Source of the DNA: JAJRVM01 sp041752115
GTDB taxonomy: Bacteria; Planctomycetota; Planctomycetia; Pirellulales; Pirellulaceae
Assembly (NCBI GenBank): GCA_041752115.1
Contig: JBGSHS010000375.1
Span: 90,598-154,597, forward strand
Direction: 5' to 3'
Length of the DNA stretch: 64,000 nucleotides
Below are positions 43,601-53,646 of this stretch, piece by piece. Under the pieces are notes generated by a model, which ran no database searches, was not told the origin of the DNA, and saw nothing but the letters and a program-made list of their open reading frames with translations. How positions within the stretch are numbered: position 1 is the first letter of the stretch; every line of letters starts with the position of its first letter. A program made the translations under genes and the position numbers.

Positions 43601-46318
43601 CTAGCGAATCACATAGGTGAATTGCCCGCCGGCGTCGACCGATACCTCCACAGCGTCAATCGACTGCCCCTCTGCGATCCGTCCGAGGAACTCGCTCGAC
43701 AATTCAGGCAGGAGCGTCCCTGTCAGGATGTGATCCACGTTGCGGGCACCGGTATCGACTTCGGTGCATCGACTGGCGATCGTATCAACCAGAGCGTCCG
43801 TGTACGTGAGTGTGGCGCGGTAATGGTCGGCGACTCGGGACACGACTTTGCCCAACTTCAGGCGGATGATCATCCTCATGACTTCGTCGTTCAGCGGATA
43901 ATAGGGAACCACCAGCAGTCGTCCCAGGAATGCTGGTTTGAAGGTCTTGAGAAGTTCCGGGAACAGGGCCTGCATGAAGCCTTCCGGTTCTGGCCAGGTT
44001 TCCGGGTCGGCACAGAGGTCTTTGATCAGATCCGTACCAGCGTTGGTGGTCATGATAATGACCGTGTTCTTAAAATCGATATCACGTCCCTCGCCGTCCT
44101 TCATCCTTCCCTTGTCGAACACCTGGTAGAAAATGTCCTGGACCCCCGGATGGGCTTTTTCCATTTCGTCGAGCAGGATGACGCTATACGGTTTGCGCCG
44201 TACCGCTTCGGTCAGCACGCCACCTTCTCCGTAGCCGACGTAGCCGGGTGGCGATCCCATTAACAGCGATACTTTGTGCTCTTCTTTGAACTCCGACATG
44301 TTGATGACCGTCATGTTCTGCTCGCCGCCGTAGAGAAGATTGGCCAATGCGATGGCGGTCTCCGTCTTGCCGACACCGCTGGTCCCGGCCAGCAGAAAGA
44401 CGCCGATAGGAGTTCGCGGATCCGACAGTTGTGCTCGCGAGGTTCGAATTCGCTGCGAAATCGCCTCCAATGCATGCGATTGTCCCACGATGGACTCTTC
44501 CAGAAGCTGCCGCAGGCTGAGAACAGTTTTGACTTCGTTCGAGACCATTCTCCCCACAGGAATTCCGGTCCAGGCCGCTACCGTCTCGGCAATTGCTTGA
44601 GCGTCGACACAGGGGTGGACGAGTGGCGATTCACCCTGCAGTGTGCGGAGTTCCCCTTCTTTTTCGACCAGTTGCTGACGCAGTGCTGCACGCTGCTCCT
44701 CCGACAACGGCGGGGCCCCTTCTTCCTTGGGGGCAGGAGTTTTTGCATCAGGTGGCGACGCAGCAGCCTCTGTCGACCCATCTCCCTCTTCGGCCCGTCC
44801 TTGCAGTTGACGATGCAGGTCATGAATCTGGCGAACCAGGTCTTTCTCGGCCGTCCAACGCTGATTGAGTGCCTCCAGTTCCGCTTCGGTGTCGCTGAGC
44901 TGTTGCTGGAGTTCCTCAATTTGGCGCGCGTTATCCGCTCCGGTCTGTGCCTCCCGCTGCAGAATGCCCATCATCACCTTCTGCTGTTCGATCCGTCGAC
45001 GACAGTCCTCGATCGAAGGAGGGGTGGCCGTCTGACTCAACTGGATGCGCGCGCAGGTGGTATCCAACAGGCTGACCGACTTGTCCGGCAGTTGGCGACC
45101 TGAGATGTAGCGTTTCGAGAGCCGTACCGCATCCTCGACGGCATCGTTGAGGATGCGCACACGATGGTGATCCTCGAGCGTTGCCACCAGGCCCCGCATC
45201 ATTTCAACAGCGGACTTCTCATCCGGCTCTTCGATTTTCACCACCTGGAAGCGGCGTGCCAGGGCGGCGTCCCGCTCAAAATACTTCTTATATTCGGCCC
45301 AGGTGGTAGCGGCGATCGTGCGTAGCTCACCGCGCGCCAGAGCGGGCTTGAGGAGATTGGCCGCGTCCGTCTGGCCGGCCTGGCCTCCCGCTCCAATCAT
45401 CGTGTGTGCCTCGTCGATGAATAAAATGATAGGCGACGGGGAACTCTTCACCTCCTGAATGACCGATTTCAAGCGGTTTTCGAACTCGCCCTTGACTCCG
45501 GCACCCGCCTGCAACAGACCCAAATCGAGTGTGTGCACCGCCACATTGCGCAGCGGGGGTGGTACGTCTCCAGCCGCGAGCCGCAGGGCAAATCCTTCCA
45601 CGACCGCCGTCTTGCCCACGCCCGCCTCACCGGTGAGGATGGGGTTGTTCTGGCGACGCCGCGACAAAATGTCGATGATCTGCCGAATCTCCGCATCGCG
45701 CCCCAAGACGGGATCGATTTCTCCTGCTCTCGCTCGTTCCGTCAAGTTAATGGTGTATTGGTCAAGAGACGGCGTCTTGCCGCCGGCTTTTCCCCGCGTC
45801 GGAGCTGCTGGAGATTTTCCCTTCTCTGTGGGGGTGTCGGCTTCGGAGCTGGTGGCCACCAGGGTGGGCAACTCCCGTATCAGCTTGTCACCGGCGATCT
45901 TGTTCAACTCGTCCGATACATGGATTGCCTGCCGCGCGAGCGCGTCGTTGGTCAATAGGGCAGCTAACAAGTGTCCGGTCCGTATCGCTCGGTCTCCAAA
46001 CTCGATGGATCCGAGCAGCCACGCTTCCCGTGCCCAATCAAACACGTTCGGACTGATCCCGGGCGTCCTTGCGTTGCCGGTCTTGAAGGAGTCGATTTCC
46101 GATGTCAGATCCGCTGCCAGTCTCGATTCGTCCACACCATAGTGCTTCAACAGAATGTGGATGTCGGTGTGGTCGGTGTCCAGCAGCTTCAGCAACCAGT
46201 GTTCCATCTCAATGTTGTGATTGGTGCGTGCCATACACAGGCCGGCCGCTGCTTCCAGAGAATTGCGGCTCTTGTCGTTCAATCTTCCGAATAGCGCCTC
46301 GAGAGTGAGGTGAGACAT
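43601..46318 (-). CDS. tssH: T6SS sheath-disassembly ATPase ClpV (TssH)
   Basis: 905 residues from the ATG at 46318. The N-terminal Clp domain (LTLEALFGRLNDKSRNSLEA, then MARTNHNIEMEHWLLKLL) recognises the sheath. First AAA+ module: Walker A GEAGVGKTAVVEGFAL, Walker B IILFIDEAHTMIG. Second AAA+ module: GTSGVGKTETAIALANLLYG, VILLDEMEKAHPGV. A middle-region helix (QQKVMMGILQREAQTGADNA) is present. The length fits the family. ClpV unfolds the contracted TssBC sheath to recycle subunits. An insertion rich in Pro/Glu (TEAAASPPDAKTPAPKEEGA) lengthens the middle region. Confidence 0.95.
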   Translation of the reverse strand: MSHLTLEALFGRLNDKSRNSLEAAAGLCMARTNHNIEMEHWLLKLLDTDHTDIHILLKHYGVDESRLAADLTSEIDSFKTGNARTPGISPNVFDWAREAWLLGSIEFGDRAIRTGHLLAALLTNDALARQAIHVSDELNKIAGDKLIRELPTLVATSSEADTPTEKGKSPAAPTRGKAGGKTPSLDQYTINLTERARAGEIDPVLGRDAEIRQIIDILSRRRQNNPILTGEAGVGKTAVVEGFALRLAAGDVPPPLRNVAVHTLDLGLLQAGAGVKGEFENRLKSVIQEVKSSPSPIILFIDEAHTMIGAGGQAGQTDAANLLKPALARGELRTIAATTWAEYKKYFERDAALARRFQVVKIEEPDEKSAVEMMRGLVATLEDHHRVRILNDAVEDAVRLSKRYISGRQLPDKSVSLLDTTCARIQLSQTATPPSIEDCRRRIEQQKVMMGILQREAQTGADNARQIEELQQQLSDTEAELEALNQRWTAEKDLVRQIHDLHRQLQGRAEEGDGSTEAAASPPDAKTPAPKEEGAPPLSEEQRAALRQQLVEKEGELRTLQGESPLVHPCVDAQAIAETVAAWTGIPVGRMVSNEVKTVLSLRQLLEESIVGQSHALEAISQRIRTSRAQLSDPRTPIGVFLLAGTSGVGKTETAIALANLLYGGEQNMTVINMSEFKEEHKVSLLMGSPPGYVGYGEGGVLTEAVRRKPYSVILLDEMEKAHPGVQDIFYQVFDKGRMKDGEGRDIDFKNTVIIMTTNAGTDLIKDLCADPETWPEPEGFMQALFPELLKTFKPAFLGRLLVVPYYPLNDEVMRMIIRLKLGKVVSRVADHYRATLTYTDALVDTIASRCTEVDTGARNVDHILTGTLLPELSSEFLGRIAEGQSIDAVEVSVDAGGQFTYVIR

Positions 46319-46873
46319 TGCGCAGCCTTTCCATTGCGATGAGAGGTATCGGTCGGAATGCGGGAAAGTGATGTTTTCAGCACCCAGACCGACAACAGCG
46401 AACACCTACCATCACCGGCTGGCAAGTCTAGTCCGCTGGGTCGTGAGCCAGTCATAATGGCGGGCTGCAAGGCAGCTACCGCATGGGGGTTATTGTACGC
46501 CATTTGCCGGTGTATTCCATGGAGACGGCGGCAATTTTCTCGTCGCCCGCGGCGGTCTTGTCGCTGCCTTGTGGGGGCCTGTTTACGGCCCCAGCCCGAT
46601 CCGTCCGCCGCCTATGCGATCGTGAGCGAGTCGCGGCGGTCTATTCCCCATGGAACGATCCTGATGGGATGATCGTTACGATTTCTCCCGGTTGCCCAGG
46701 TTGAACAAGCGGCACTGCTTGACAAAACCACTGCCGCAACAGGACTTAGAAGCGGGGGGGTTGGCCGCCTTTCCGCAAGTTTGGAAAGCGTCTCGACCGA
46801 TAGAACTAGCACAGGCCGATAAACGGCCTCGTGGATTACAGGGAGGGATTCGCCCATCCAGGGAGTGACTGTG
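46319..46873. other. divergent intergenic region, no gene seen
   Basis: 555 nt between clpV (minus) and the Cys-rich gene (plus). A stem AACGATC...GATCGTT lies near 46653-46678. Frames here (for example 46612-46992 minus) have no family resemblance. Confidence 0.5.
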
Positions 46874-47650
46874 ATGAAGATCTGCACGACTGGGAGCGTT
46901 CGGACGTTAGGTTTGCTGGCTGCGCTGATTCTGGCGACGCCCAGCTTGAGCAGCGGGCAGTCCGAGGGTGCGGACGCCGCCTGCGGCTGCAACTCACCGA
47001 GTTGTCCACACTGCCAAGGTTGCTGCGCCGAATGCGGAGATCATTGTGCGCATGGTAACCTGCAGGTCTGTACCGTGATGGTTCCGGCTTGTGTGGCGGA
47101 AACGCGCGTCAAGGTTGAGGTCGTCAGAGAGCCCCAGGAAATCGAAGAAAAATACACGGTCTTCCAACTGGTTCCCAAGACCCGGAAATTTGAGCGAGAG
47201 AAGTGCTACTTGAAGCAGGAAGTGGTGAAACAAGATATCAAGGAAGAAAAATGCCACCTGGTGAAGACGCCGGTGGAACAGACCCTGAATGTCAAGACCT
47301 ATCATCCTGAGTATCGCGAAGTGTTGGATCCGTGCGGCGAATGCCCACCACAGGTGTGCGAAGTGATGGTTGAATGTATTGAGCCACGCATCAACGTGTG
47401 CGAGGAAACCAAAGTCGCATTTTCGACGACGGAGAAACCGATCCACTACTGCGTGCTGAAACCTGAAACATACAAGGTTCCGTGTGCGGAGGAGAAGTAC
47501 TTTGAGTTGCAGGAAAAGCTGCAGACGCGTAAGGTCACCGTATGCGTTCCCCGACTGGTGCGCACGCCCTATGAAGTGATTGTCTGCAAGCAAATTCCTC
47601 AACAGATTCTCTGCTGTCCGAAGTGCGCCAAGAAACACGGCCATCACTAG
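46874..47650 (+). CDS. secreted Cys-rich repeat protein, planctomycete style
   Basis: 258 residues from the ATG at 46874. The N-terminus MKICTTGSVRTLGLLAALIL is a signal peptide. A Cys/His-rich head follows (CGCNSPSCPHCQGCCAECGD then HCAH near 35-58). The rest is a chain of similar strands of the form V.. ..VEVV.EPQEIEEKYTVF, KFEREKCYLKQEVVKQDIKE, HLVKTPVEQTLNVKTYHPEY, VAFSTTEKPIHYC. The tail returns to CCPKCAKKHGHH. It looks like an exported metal- or disulfide-rich repeat protein; no function known. It is the only plus-strand gene inside the T6SS cluster and its 3' end overlaps tssG by 4 nt, tail to tail. Confidence 0.72.
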   Translation: MKICTTGSVRTLGLLAALILATPSLSSGQSEGADAACGCNSPSCPHCQGCCAECGDHCAHGNLQVCTVMVPACVAETRVKVEVVREPQEIEEKYTVFQLVPKTRKFEREKCYLKQEVVKQDIKEEKCHLVKTPVEQTLNVKTYHPEYREVLDPCGECPPQVCEVMVECIEPRINVCEETKVAFSTTEKPIHYCVLKPETYKVPCAEEKYFELQEKLQTRKVTVCVPRLVRTPYEVIVCKQIPQQILCCPKCAKKHGHH

Positions 47651-48807
47651 ACCAGCACCGGCTCGCGAGGAAGCCCCCGGTCGGAGAACACGGCATCGTC
47701 ACAGTCGGCTTGTTTGGGATGGCTCAGCAGCCATGTTGTCCAGCCCAGCCGAGGCGTTTGCGGCGACGCTGAAACAAGTTGCGTGGCCGGGACTTCCTTA
47801 CCCCAGAGTACCGGCTGCACATCAAAGTCGTACTCGGGGCCGACGTAGAGACGCACCAGCTGCGCGAGCAGTTTCAGCCGCGTCCCGGTGGGCAAGAACT
47901 CCTGGAAGGTGGCGTAGTCCAGCGGTCCCAGACGGACGCGGAACTTATCCTGGACGCTCCACACCCGCTCTCCAACAATCGTCTCTCGGCCGAGCCGGCA
48001 ATTCAGGCCGTCGCTCTGCGATCGGGTTGGGAGCGCTGTCTGGTCGTCAGGGCTGAGATAGAGCCACTGTCCCTGGAACTGGACGATCTTCACCCTCAGT
48101 TGGAAGTAATCGGCCAGCATGCGTTGCAGCGAGTTGGCGTTACGCGGATAGTGCGCCAGCAACCCGGCATAGTAGATCAGCGTTTCATTGTGCAGCTCCA
48201 GGCGATTGAGCAGGCCGGGGGTCCCGTGCCCGATGAGTGCGTAGAGGCAATCGTCGAACAGTGCACGGCGATCCTCGTCATGCACAGGGCCGCGCAGTTC
48301 ATGCGCGCGTACTTGCCAGGATTTCCGTTCGAACTGGATGTAAAAGCGGTACTTCGTCGCCGCGCGGTAGAAGAAGGAAATCAGGCGATGGTTGAAGACG
48401 TCGAGGAAATCGCGCAAGGCGAAGTCGCGAATGCGCGATCGGTCCAGTAGCATCTGCGTGTAGTGGTGAGGAAGCACTCCACTGGGGCCGAAAAGCCCGA
48501 AAAAGGGCACGACCATTTCCAGACGAAACTCGCTCGATCCATCATCCACTTCCGGAGCGAGCAGGGTGAGTGCCGCTATTTCCCCGGTGGGAAACGAGTG
48601 CGATACAAGCGCACGGAAACGGATCATCTCGGCCGAGGGTGGATCATCGTGCCCGACGACGAAGAGATGCCGGCTGCTACCGTCCAAGATGCGTTCGGCT
48701 GCGCAGAGTTCGATGAGCCGCACCGCTTGGAAGAACTCGAACTTCCAGGGTTCGGTGAGCAGCTGATCAATTACAGGAGGGTATGTTCGCCCGCGCGGGG
48801 TGGCCAT
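47647..48807 (-). CDS. tssG: T6SS baseplate protein TssG (VasB/ImpH)
   Basis: 386 residues. TssG is one leg of the baseplate wedge with TssF and TssE. Family signs are LTEPWKFEFFQAVRLIEL near 17-34, VSHSFPTGEIAALTLLAPEV, VPFFGLFGPSGVLPHHYTQM near 98-117, LRDFLDVFNHRLISFFYRAA near 130-149, HGTPGLLNRLELHNETLIYY and PLDYATFQEFLPTGTRLKLL. Length is typical. The start lies within tssF, overlapping it by 37 nt on the same strand, so the two are co-translated. Its 3' end meets the Cys-rich gene. Confidence 0.94.
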   Translation of the reverse strand: MATPRGRTYPPVIDQLLTEPWKFEFFQAVRLIELCAAERILDGSSRHLFVVGHDDPPSAEMIRFRALVSHSFPTGEIAALTLLAPEVDDGSSEFRLEMVVPFFGLFGPSGVLPHHYTQMLLDRSRIRDFALRDFLDVFNHRLISFFYRAATKYRFYIQFERKSWQVRAHELRGPVHDEDRRALFDDCLYALIGHGTPGLLNRLELHNETLIYYAGLLAHYPRNANSLQRMLADYFQLRVKIVQFQGQWLYLSPDDQTALPTRSQSDGLNCRLGRETIVGERVWSVQDKFRVRLGPLDYATFQEFLPTGTRLKLLAQLVRLYVGPEYDFDVQPVLWGKEVPATQLVSASPQTPRLGWTTWLLSHPKQADCDDAVFSDRGLPREPVLV

Positions 48808-50609
48808 GTCCGGATCTTCGTTTCTCGTCGGTTCGAGGTAGCCGTCAATTTGGTGAAAGAGTTGATGGTGGTGTACAGGCTGAGAAACCGCTCCAGCAGA
48901 GCGGCAAACAGGTAGAGTCCCCCCCCGGCGAACTTGTCCTCGTCAAATTCCAGCTGCACGTGCAGTCCCCGACAGACACCTGACGCGGAGCGTCCGACCA
49001 CCAGTTCGTGCTGGACCCGCAGAATACTCTCGATGATGTCCTTGGTTTCCGGAGATTCGCTGTAATTGTACAGCGACAAGATCTCCCGCAAAGCGTTGGC
49101 TCCATCACTGCTGTTGACCAACGACACATGATTGAGAGTCAAGTGCGAGATCAGTCGCCACATGGTGCCGTGGCGCAGCGCCGGCCGGCGCGTCGGGGAA
49201 CACTTGACCAGACAGCTGGCTCGCACCAACGATTTGCCCACCACCTGAAGCCGAGGCTGTCCTCCACCAAACGGCAGGCGTCCCGGCAGATCCCGGTTCA
49301 GGCAGAGCGTATCCACGTGCACCGTCCAGTCGTGGGGTACGGAAGGACGAAAGCCCAGATCGACGAGCCTCAGGTAGCACTCCAATCCCGAGTCTTCACT
49401 TCCTCCGGCATAGCCGGCGACCCGTCTGGACGCGTACCAGAATGTATCCTGGTGTCGGGCGTCTTCCGTATGTCGCAAGGAATAAAACGGTTGAAACGTG
49501 ACTTCTTTGTTTTCCGGGGAAGTGGCCAGAACCTTCTCGATACAGTACACCTCGTTGGCCAACGGGCGATGTGAATCGGGAACGACTCGATATTCGGAGC
49601 GAGTGAGAGACAGGCGGATCGGTTCCGACCTCTTACGAAACAAGTTCACCACCGGCGTGCAGCCAAGCTGGAGTGAATCGTTGGCGATCCCTTTTTCCAG
49701 GTCGGGCAGGTCCTTATCGAAATAGAAAAAGAGGTGCAGTTCCTGTCCCAGTTCCGTCAGTGCCGACTTGGGGATGTCTTTCAAATCGAAGAACAGGAAC
49801 TTCTGCGGGAAGGCAAAATACTCGGTCAAGAGCCGGTAACCCAGGAACGACCTTGCCGGGTAATCGAACAAACCTTCATCCGGGCCGAAGCCCACCGGCT
49901 GCAATGCCTGCGATCGGAGACGAGCAGTGGGGGGGGCCCGGAGCGCCGGGGCGATCGCCACACCCAGCAAATTGCAGTTGAACAGCTCGTACAAATCGTA
50001 CACGAACCGACTCTGACCATGCAGGTAGAAGCGGAGTTCCGACAGAGGCATGGCAGAGAACCGCACCGCATCAGCGAACATCCGCAGTTCCACGTGGCAG
50101 ATGCTCTGAGCGCGTCCGGCGGAGGGCATGGTCGGTGCGACGAAGGGGAAACCTTTGTACGACACACGCACAATGTCCATCGGCCAGACCTGGACCGGGT
50201 AGGCGGTCCGAAACCGACAGGTATCGCCTTCAATTCCGCGGCCATGCACCACTTCGGTCTCGACCTCGGTTCCCTGAGGTACGAGTTGGCCCTTGGTCTG
50301 ATCGGCTTGACCGCGGTCCAGGGCGAACTTCACGATCGATGCCGACGGGACGGGGGCCAGATAGTGCGGAAAGACGACATTGAGGAACGCCTCAGTTATC
50401 TCCGGAAACTCGTCATCGAGCTTGTGACGGATCCGGGCATTCAAATAGGCAAACGCCTCGATCAGCCGGGCCACGTGCGGGTCTTTCGACAGCTCGCTGC
50501 CCATCCCCAGCCGCGCTGCAATGGAGGGATTGGCGTCGGCGAACTCCTTGCCCGACTTCCGCAGGAATTCCAGCTCGTTGTTGTAGTAGGGAAGTAACTC
50601 GTCCGTCAT
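48771..50609 (-). CDS. tssF: T6SS baseplate protein TssF (VasA/ImpG)
   Basis: 612 residues. TssF forms the wedge core. Visible are the start MTDELLPYYNNELEFLRKSG, then EFADANPSIAARLGMGSELS, VARLIEAFAYLNARIRHKLD, DEFPEITEAFLNVVFPHYLA near 65-84, PSASIVKFALDRGQADQTKG, and the later HDWTVHVDTLCLNRDLPGRL. Length and block order match TssF. It overlaps tssE by 4 nt at its start and tssG by 37 nt at its end, so the three form a translation-coupled baseplate set. Confidence 0.95.
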   Translation of the reverse strand: MTDELLPYYNNELEFLRKSGKEFADANPSIAARLGMGSELSKDPHVARLIEAFAYLNARIRHKLDDEFPEITEAFLNVVFPHYLAPVPSASIVKFALDRGQADQTKGQLVPQGTEVETEVVHGRGIEGDTCRFRTAYPVQVWPMDIVRVSYKGFPFVAPTMPSAGRAQSICHVELRMFADAVRFSAMPLSELRFYLHGQSRFVYDLYELFNCNLLGVAIAPALRAPPTARLRSQALQPVGFGPDEGLFDYPARSFLGYRLLTEYFAFPQKFLFFDLKDIPKSALTELGQELHLFFYFDKDLPDLEKGIANDSLQLGCTPVVNLFRKRSEPIRLSLTRSEYRVVPDSHRPLANEVYCIEKVLATSPENKEVTFQPFYSLRHTEDARHQDTFWYASRRVAGYAGGSEDSGLECYLRLVDLGFRPSVPHDWTVHVDTLCLNRDLPGRLPFGGGQPRLQVVGKSLVRASCLVKCSPTRRPALRHGTMWRLISHLTLNHVSLVNSSDGANALREILSLYNYSESPETKDIIESILRVQHELVVGRSASGVCRGLHVQLEFDEDKFAGGGLYLFAALLERFLSLYTTINSFTKLTATSNRRETKIRTWPPRAGEHTLL

Positions 50610-51097
50610 CGTCCCGCCGTTTCCACCGTGAAAGTGCGCGACATCGTTTCCAGTTGAGAATCGAAGACAACTGGTTCCGGTGCCGGCTCGGCAAAGAGCA
50701 TCGCGTCGATGCGCAGCCGAAGCGTCCGGTCGCCGAGGTCCTCGCTGAGAAAGGAAACCGAAACCGTCTTGAAACGCGGTTCAAAATAGCGAATCACCCG
50801 TTCGACAATCTGCCGCAAGTTCTCGCGATCTTGCTTGGAACCGAGTTGCGCCGAGGAGAAATCGGGCAATCCGTAATTGATCAGCGACATCTCCAACTGC
50901 TCCAGGTTCGGTGGCCAGTTGACGCACCGATACCGCGTGTTGAGCAGATTTTCGAGGTCCCGACGTACACTTGTCTTCATCTCGCTGAGGATCTGGTGAC
51001 GAGACTTCGGAGCGTCGTGGGGGTTCGTCGGGTCATCGTTCAGGAGTCGATCGAGGACCGAAGGAACCAGCTCTTGATGTTCGCGGATCTTGCTCAT
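50606..51097 (-). CDS. tssE: T6SS baseplate protein TssE (gp25-like)
   Basis: 163 residues related to phage T4 gp25, which primes sheath assembly. Visible are ELVPSVLDRLLNDDPTNP near 9-26, MKTSVRRDLENLLNTRYRCV near 40-59 (the conserved LExLLNxR), SLINYGLPDFSSAQLG, IVERVIRYFEPRFKTVSVSF and LRLRIDAMLFAEP. The length is usual. Its stop overlaps the tssF start by 4 nt. It begins 66 nt after tagJ. Confidence 0.93.
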   Translation of the reverse strand: MSKIREHQELVPSVLDRLLNDDPTNPHDAPKSRHQILSEMKTSVRRDLENLLNTRYRCVNWPPNLEQLEMSLINYGLPDFSSAQLGSKQDRENLRQIVERVIRYFEPRFKTVSVSFLSEDLGDRTLRLRIDAMLFAEPAPEPVVFDSQLETMSRTFTVETAGR

Positions 51098-51163
51098 GGT
51101 TATTCCCGCAGGATACGAGTCCTGCTCTGCCGGAGATCACTCCCTTGCCCGATCTTCCCCCGC

Positions 51164-51955
51164 TCAATCCCTAGGTGACATGGTGACGTGCGTGAGCTCC
51201 ATGATGGAGATCGCGTCTTCCCCGATCAGAAACTCGCGCTGTCCGATACCTCGCACCAGTTCGCCCGGCGTCCAATCGGTCCGGCGTCCCAACCGCACTT
51301 GCTCGTCTTCGTGACCGCTGCTCCCCACATACAATGCGGGGACGTAGAACATTCCTTCTCGACCACCTTGAAAGGTTACCGTGGTACTGCGCCAGACGAG
51401 ATCACACATCTGCTCCGGAGGCTGAAACTGAATGGACTCGAGCGTCATGACGTTGATCCAGTAGTACTTGCCGTTGGACGTAATCGCTTCCAGGATGGGG
51501 CCCAGCAGGTCATCCAGATCCCGCAGGCCCGTGAAGGGCAGGTCGCCGCTGTGGCCCGTGATGGCTCCGCAAGCCTCCAGGGACGGCTCCAGCAGGCGGG
51601 CCGCTCCCGCGGAATTTCCATCGTTAATGGCCGCGATCGCCTCGAGATGGCGACGAATCAGCGGATCGTCATCGGAGAGAAGGGACGGGCATCTACCCTC
51701 CGCAAAGCACTGCTGCCGAGCCAATTCTCCCCGAATCAGCTGCCGCAGGATTGCCGCGCCAACTGCCATGCGAGGGTCCTGCTTGGCGACTGTTTCGAGC
51801 TGCTTGTCAGCGCGGTCCCATTCTCCGGCGAACATCAGCAGCTGACTGAGATTAACCCGCAGCGAACAGTCGGCCGGTTGCCGCTTGATCTCCTGCTGCG
51901 TGGCTGCGATGGCCTCGGACAGCTTGCCTTCTTGGTACAACAATCCAGGATTCAT
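51164..51955 (-). CDS. tagJ: T6SS accessory protein TagJ (ImpE/SciE)
   Basis: 263 residues. TagJ (ImpE) binds the N-terminus of TssB and may assist ClpV recruitment. A TPR-like front part: LYQEGKLSEAIAATQQEIKR near 5-24, NLSQLLMFAGEWDRADKQLE. The ImpE C-terminal domain: DLDDLLGPILEAITSNGKYY near 140-160 followed by WINVMTLESIQFQPPEQMCD, LVWRSTTVTFQGGREGMFYV. It lies between the TssC-like gene and tssE, with 34 nt and 66 nt gaps, on the same strand. Confidence 0.9.
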   Translation of the reverse strand: MNPGLLYQEGKLSEAIAATQQEIKRQPADCSLRVNLSQLLMFAGEWDRADKQLETVAKQDPRMAVGAAILRQLIRGELARQQCFAEGRCPSLLSDDDPLIRRHLEAIAAINDGNSAGAARLLEPSLEACGAITGHSGDLPFTGLRDLDDLLGPILEAITSNGKYYWINVMTLESIQFQPPEQMCDLVWRSTTVTFQGGREGMFYVPALYVGSSGHEDEQVRLGRRTDWTPGELVRGIGQREFLIGEDAISIMELTHVTMSPRD

Positions 51956-51989
51956 GGAGATGTCCTTTTATTGGGCCTGTAAAGGGCCG

Positions 51990-53573
51990 TCAGCGGGCGC
52001 GGCCAGTGTCCAACTCGGTGGTCAATTGGACATTGGCGACCAGATCATCCAATTCGTAATGTGGCGTCAGATGAATGAGGCACTGATAGACTCCCGCACC
52101 ACCGCGGCGAGGACTTACTTTCACGCGAGCCTCGCGCAAGGGGCGGCGAGCCTTGACCTCCATGCTGGCATCCGCGTCGGGACTCACATAGCCAACCAGC
52201 CAATCGTGCAGAAGGCGTTCGTATTCCTCCGGCGTCCGGTGGGATCCAATGTGGTCGCGTGCAATGACCTTGATATAGTGGGCAAATCGAGAGACACAGA
52301 ACATGAACTGCAGCAAGGCCGAGATGCGCGCGTTTCGCGTGGCATCGGTGGTACTGTACTGCTTCGGCTTCTGAAGAGAGGGAGTGGAGTAGATGGCGGA
52401 ATAACTCGTGTCCTTGCAGTCGCACAACGCCATGAAGCCGTGTTCGCTCAAAGTACGTTCCAACGTATCGGTGATCACCACTTCCGTCGAACACTTGGGG
52501 GCGACGCCGGACGCGTCGGTGGCGAAGTCCTCGACAGGCAAGGTGGCAATCAATCCGCCCCCGAGCCAATCGCGACGCACACCCCGAATGTCCGCCAGCC
52601 AACCCGACTGAGCGAACGAGCGGATCAAGTTCCCGGCAAAGGCATAAACCGGACTGCCCCACAGGTAGTTCTGCCGATCTGGTCCGGTGACGTCTTCGCG
52701 GAATTGGAAACCATCAATTCGCGTGCCGTCGTCCAGATAAGGTCTACGCATCAACACCCGTGGTAACAGCAGGCCCACGAACCGAGCGTCTTCCGAGTCG
52801 CGTAGCGAGCGCCACTTGAGATACTCCGGTTCGCGGAAAATCCGCTCCAGATCGAGATTTCGTTCCAGCGTGGCGAAATCCTGCAGGCCGAACAGAGTCG
52901 GGCTGGCGCTCATGATCCAAGGACAGAATGCCGCTGCCGCCACGTGCGACAGATGTCTCAGGACGGCAATATCGTCGTGGGGATGCTCGGCCGTCGGCCC
53001 CAGCCGCAACGGATAATCGCCCAGCAGCACGCCGAACGGCACACCGCCAGGCATGTCGAATTCTTGCGAGTAGACCTTCTTGAAGAGCTGACTCTGGTCG
53101 AATTCAATGGCTCGTTCGAAATCGACGTCTAATTCGGCCCAAGTGGCGTTGAGGACGCGCACCCGGATCGCCTGATCCCCTTCCTCGTCCAGTCGTTCGA
53201 TCAGGTAGTTCAGCCCCCGCCAGGAAGCTTCGAGCTTCTGGAACGCCGGATGGTGGAGAACGGCGTTGAGTTGTTCATTGAGCAGCTGATCGATCTGGCC
53301 AATGGACGCACTGAGCGCTCGTACAATTCGCTCCACGCTCTCAAATCGCTCTTCGCCGAACCAGAGCTGGAGGGCGCGAACGACCGAAGCTTCGTGCAGA
53401 AACACCGCCAGCAGTTCAGGTTCGGCGGACTGCGGGGTGGATACTACCTGCTGCTGGGCCAACACGCGGTCCAACAGGGACGGCAGGGCTGTCCGCTGTT
53501 GTGGCGCCGCGGGTTCCGCGGCGCGTAGCTCCACATATGCTTCCGCTGCCTGAGCGGGCTTGAGAGGATCCAT
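51990..53573 (-). CDS. second TssC-like sheath protein
   Basis: 527 residues from the ATG at 53573; ATG codons at 53582 and 53588 are also possible, and none has a good ribosome site. The TssC core is recognisable: LLNEQLNAVLHHPAFQKLEA, SWRGLNYLIERLDEEGDQAI, ELDVDFERAIEFDQSQLFKK, DMPGGVPFGVLLGDYPLRLG, ISALLQFMFCVSRFAHYIKV and ARDHIGSHRTPEEYERLLHD. It differs widely from the first TssC and has an added N-terminal region of about 90 residues rich in Ala and Gln. There is only one tssB, so it may be a specialised sheath, cap or baseplate-linked subunit (inference). Confidence 0.88.
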   Translation of the reverse strand: MDPLKPAQAAEAYVELRAAEPAAPQQRTALPSLLDRVLAQQQVVSTPQSAEPELLAVFLHEASVVRALQLWFGEERFESVERIVRALSASIGQIDQLLNEQLNAVLHHPAFQKLEASWRGLNYLIERLDEEGDQAIRVRVLNATWAELDVDFERAIEFDQSQLFKKVYSQEFDMPGGVPFGVLLGDYPLRLGPTAEHPHDDIAVLRHLSHVAAAAFCPWIMSASPTLFGLQDFATLERNLDLERIFREPEYLKWRSLRDSEDARFVGLLLPRVLMRRPYLDDGTRIDGFQFREDVTGPDRQNYLWGSPVYAFAGNLIRSFAQSGWLADIRGVRRDWLGGGLIATLPVEDFATDASGVAPKCSTEVVITDTLERTLSEHGFMALCDCKDTSYSAIYSTPSLQKPKQYSTTDATRNARISALLQFMFCVSRFAHYIKVIARDHIGSHRTPEEYERLLHDWLVGYVSPDADASMEVKARRPLREARVKVSPRRGGAGVYQCLIHLTPHYELDDLVANVQLTTELDTGRAR

Positions 53574-53646
53574 GATCGTCATGAGCATATACTACGCGAG
53601 TAAGTCGACGGCGCCAGCGCCGCGCGTGCCAGAGGCGGACGCTGCG

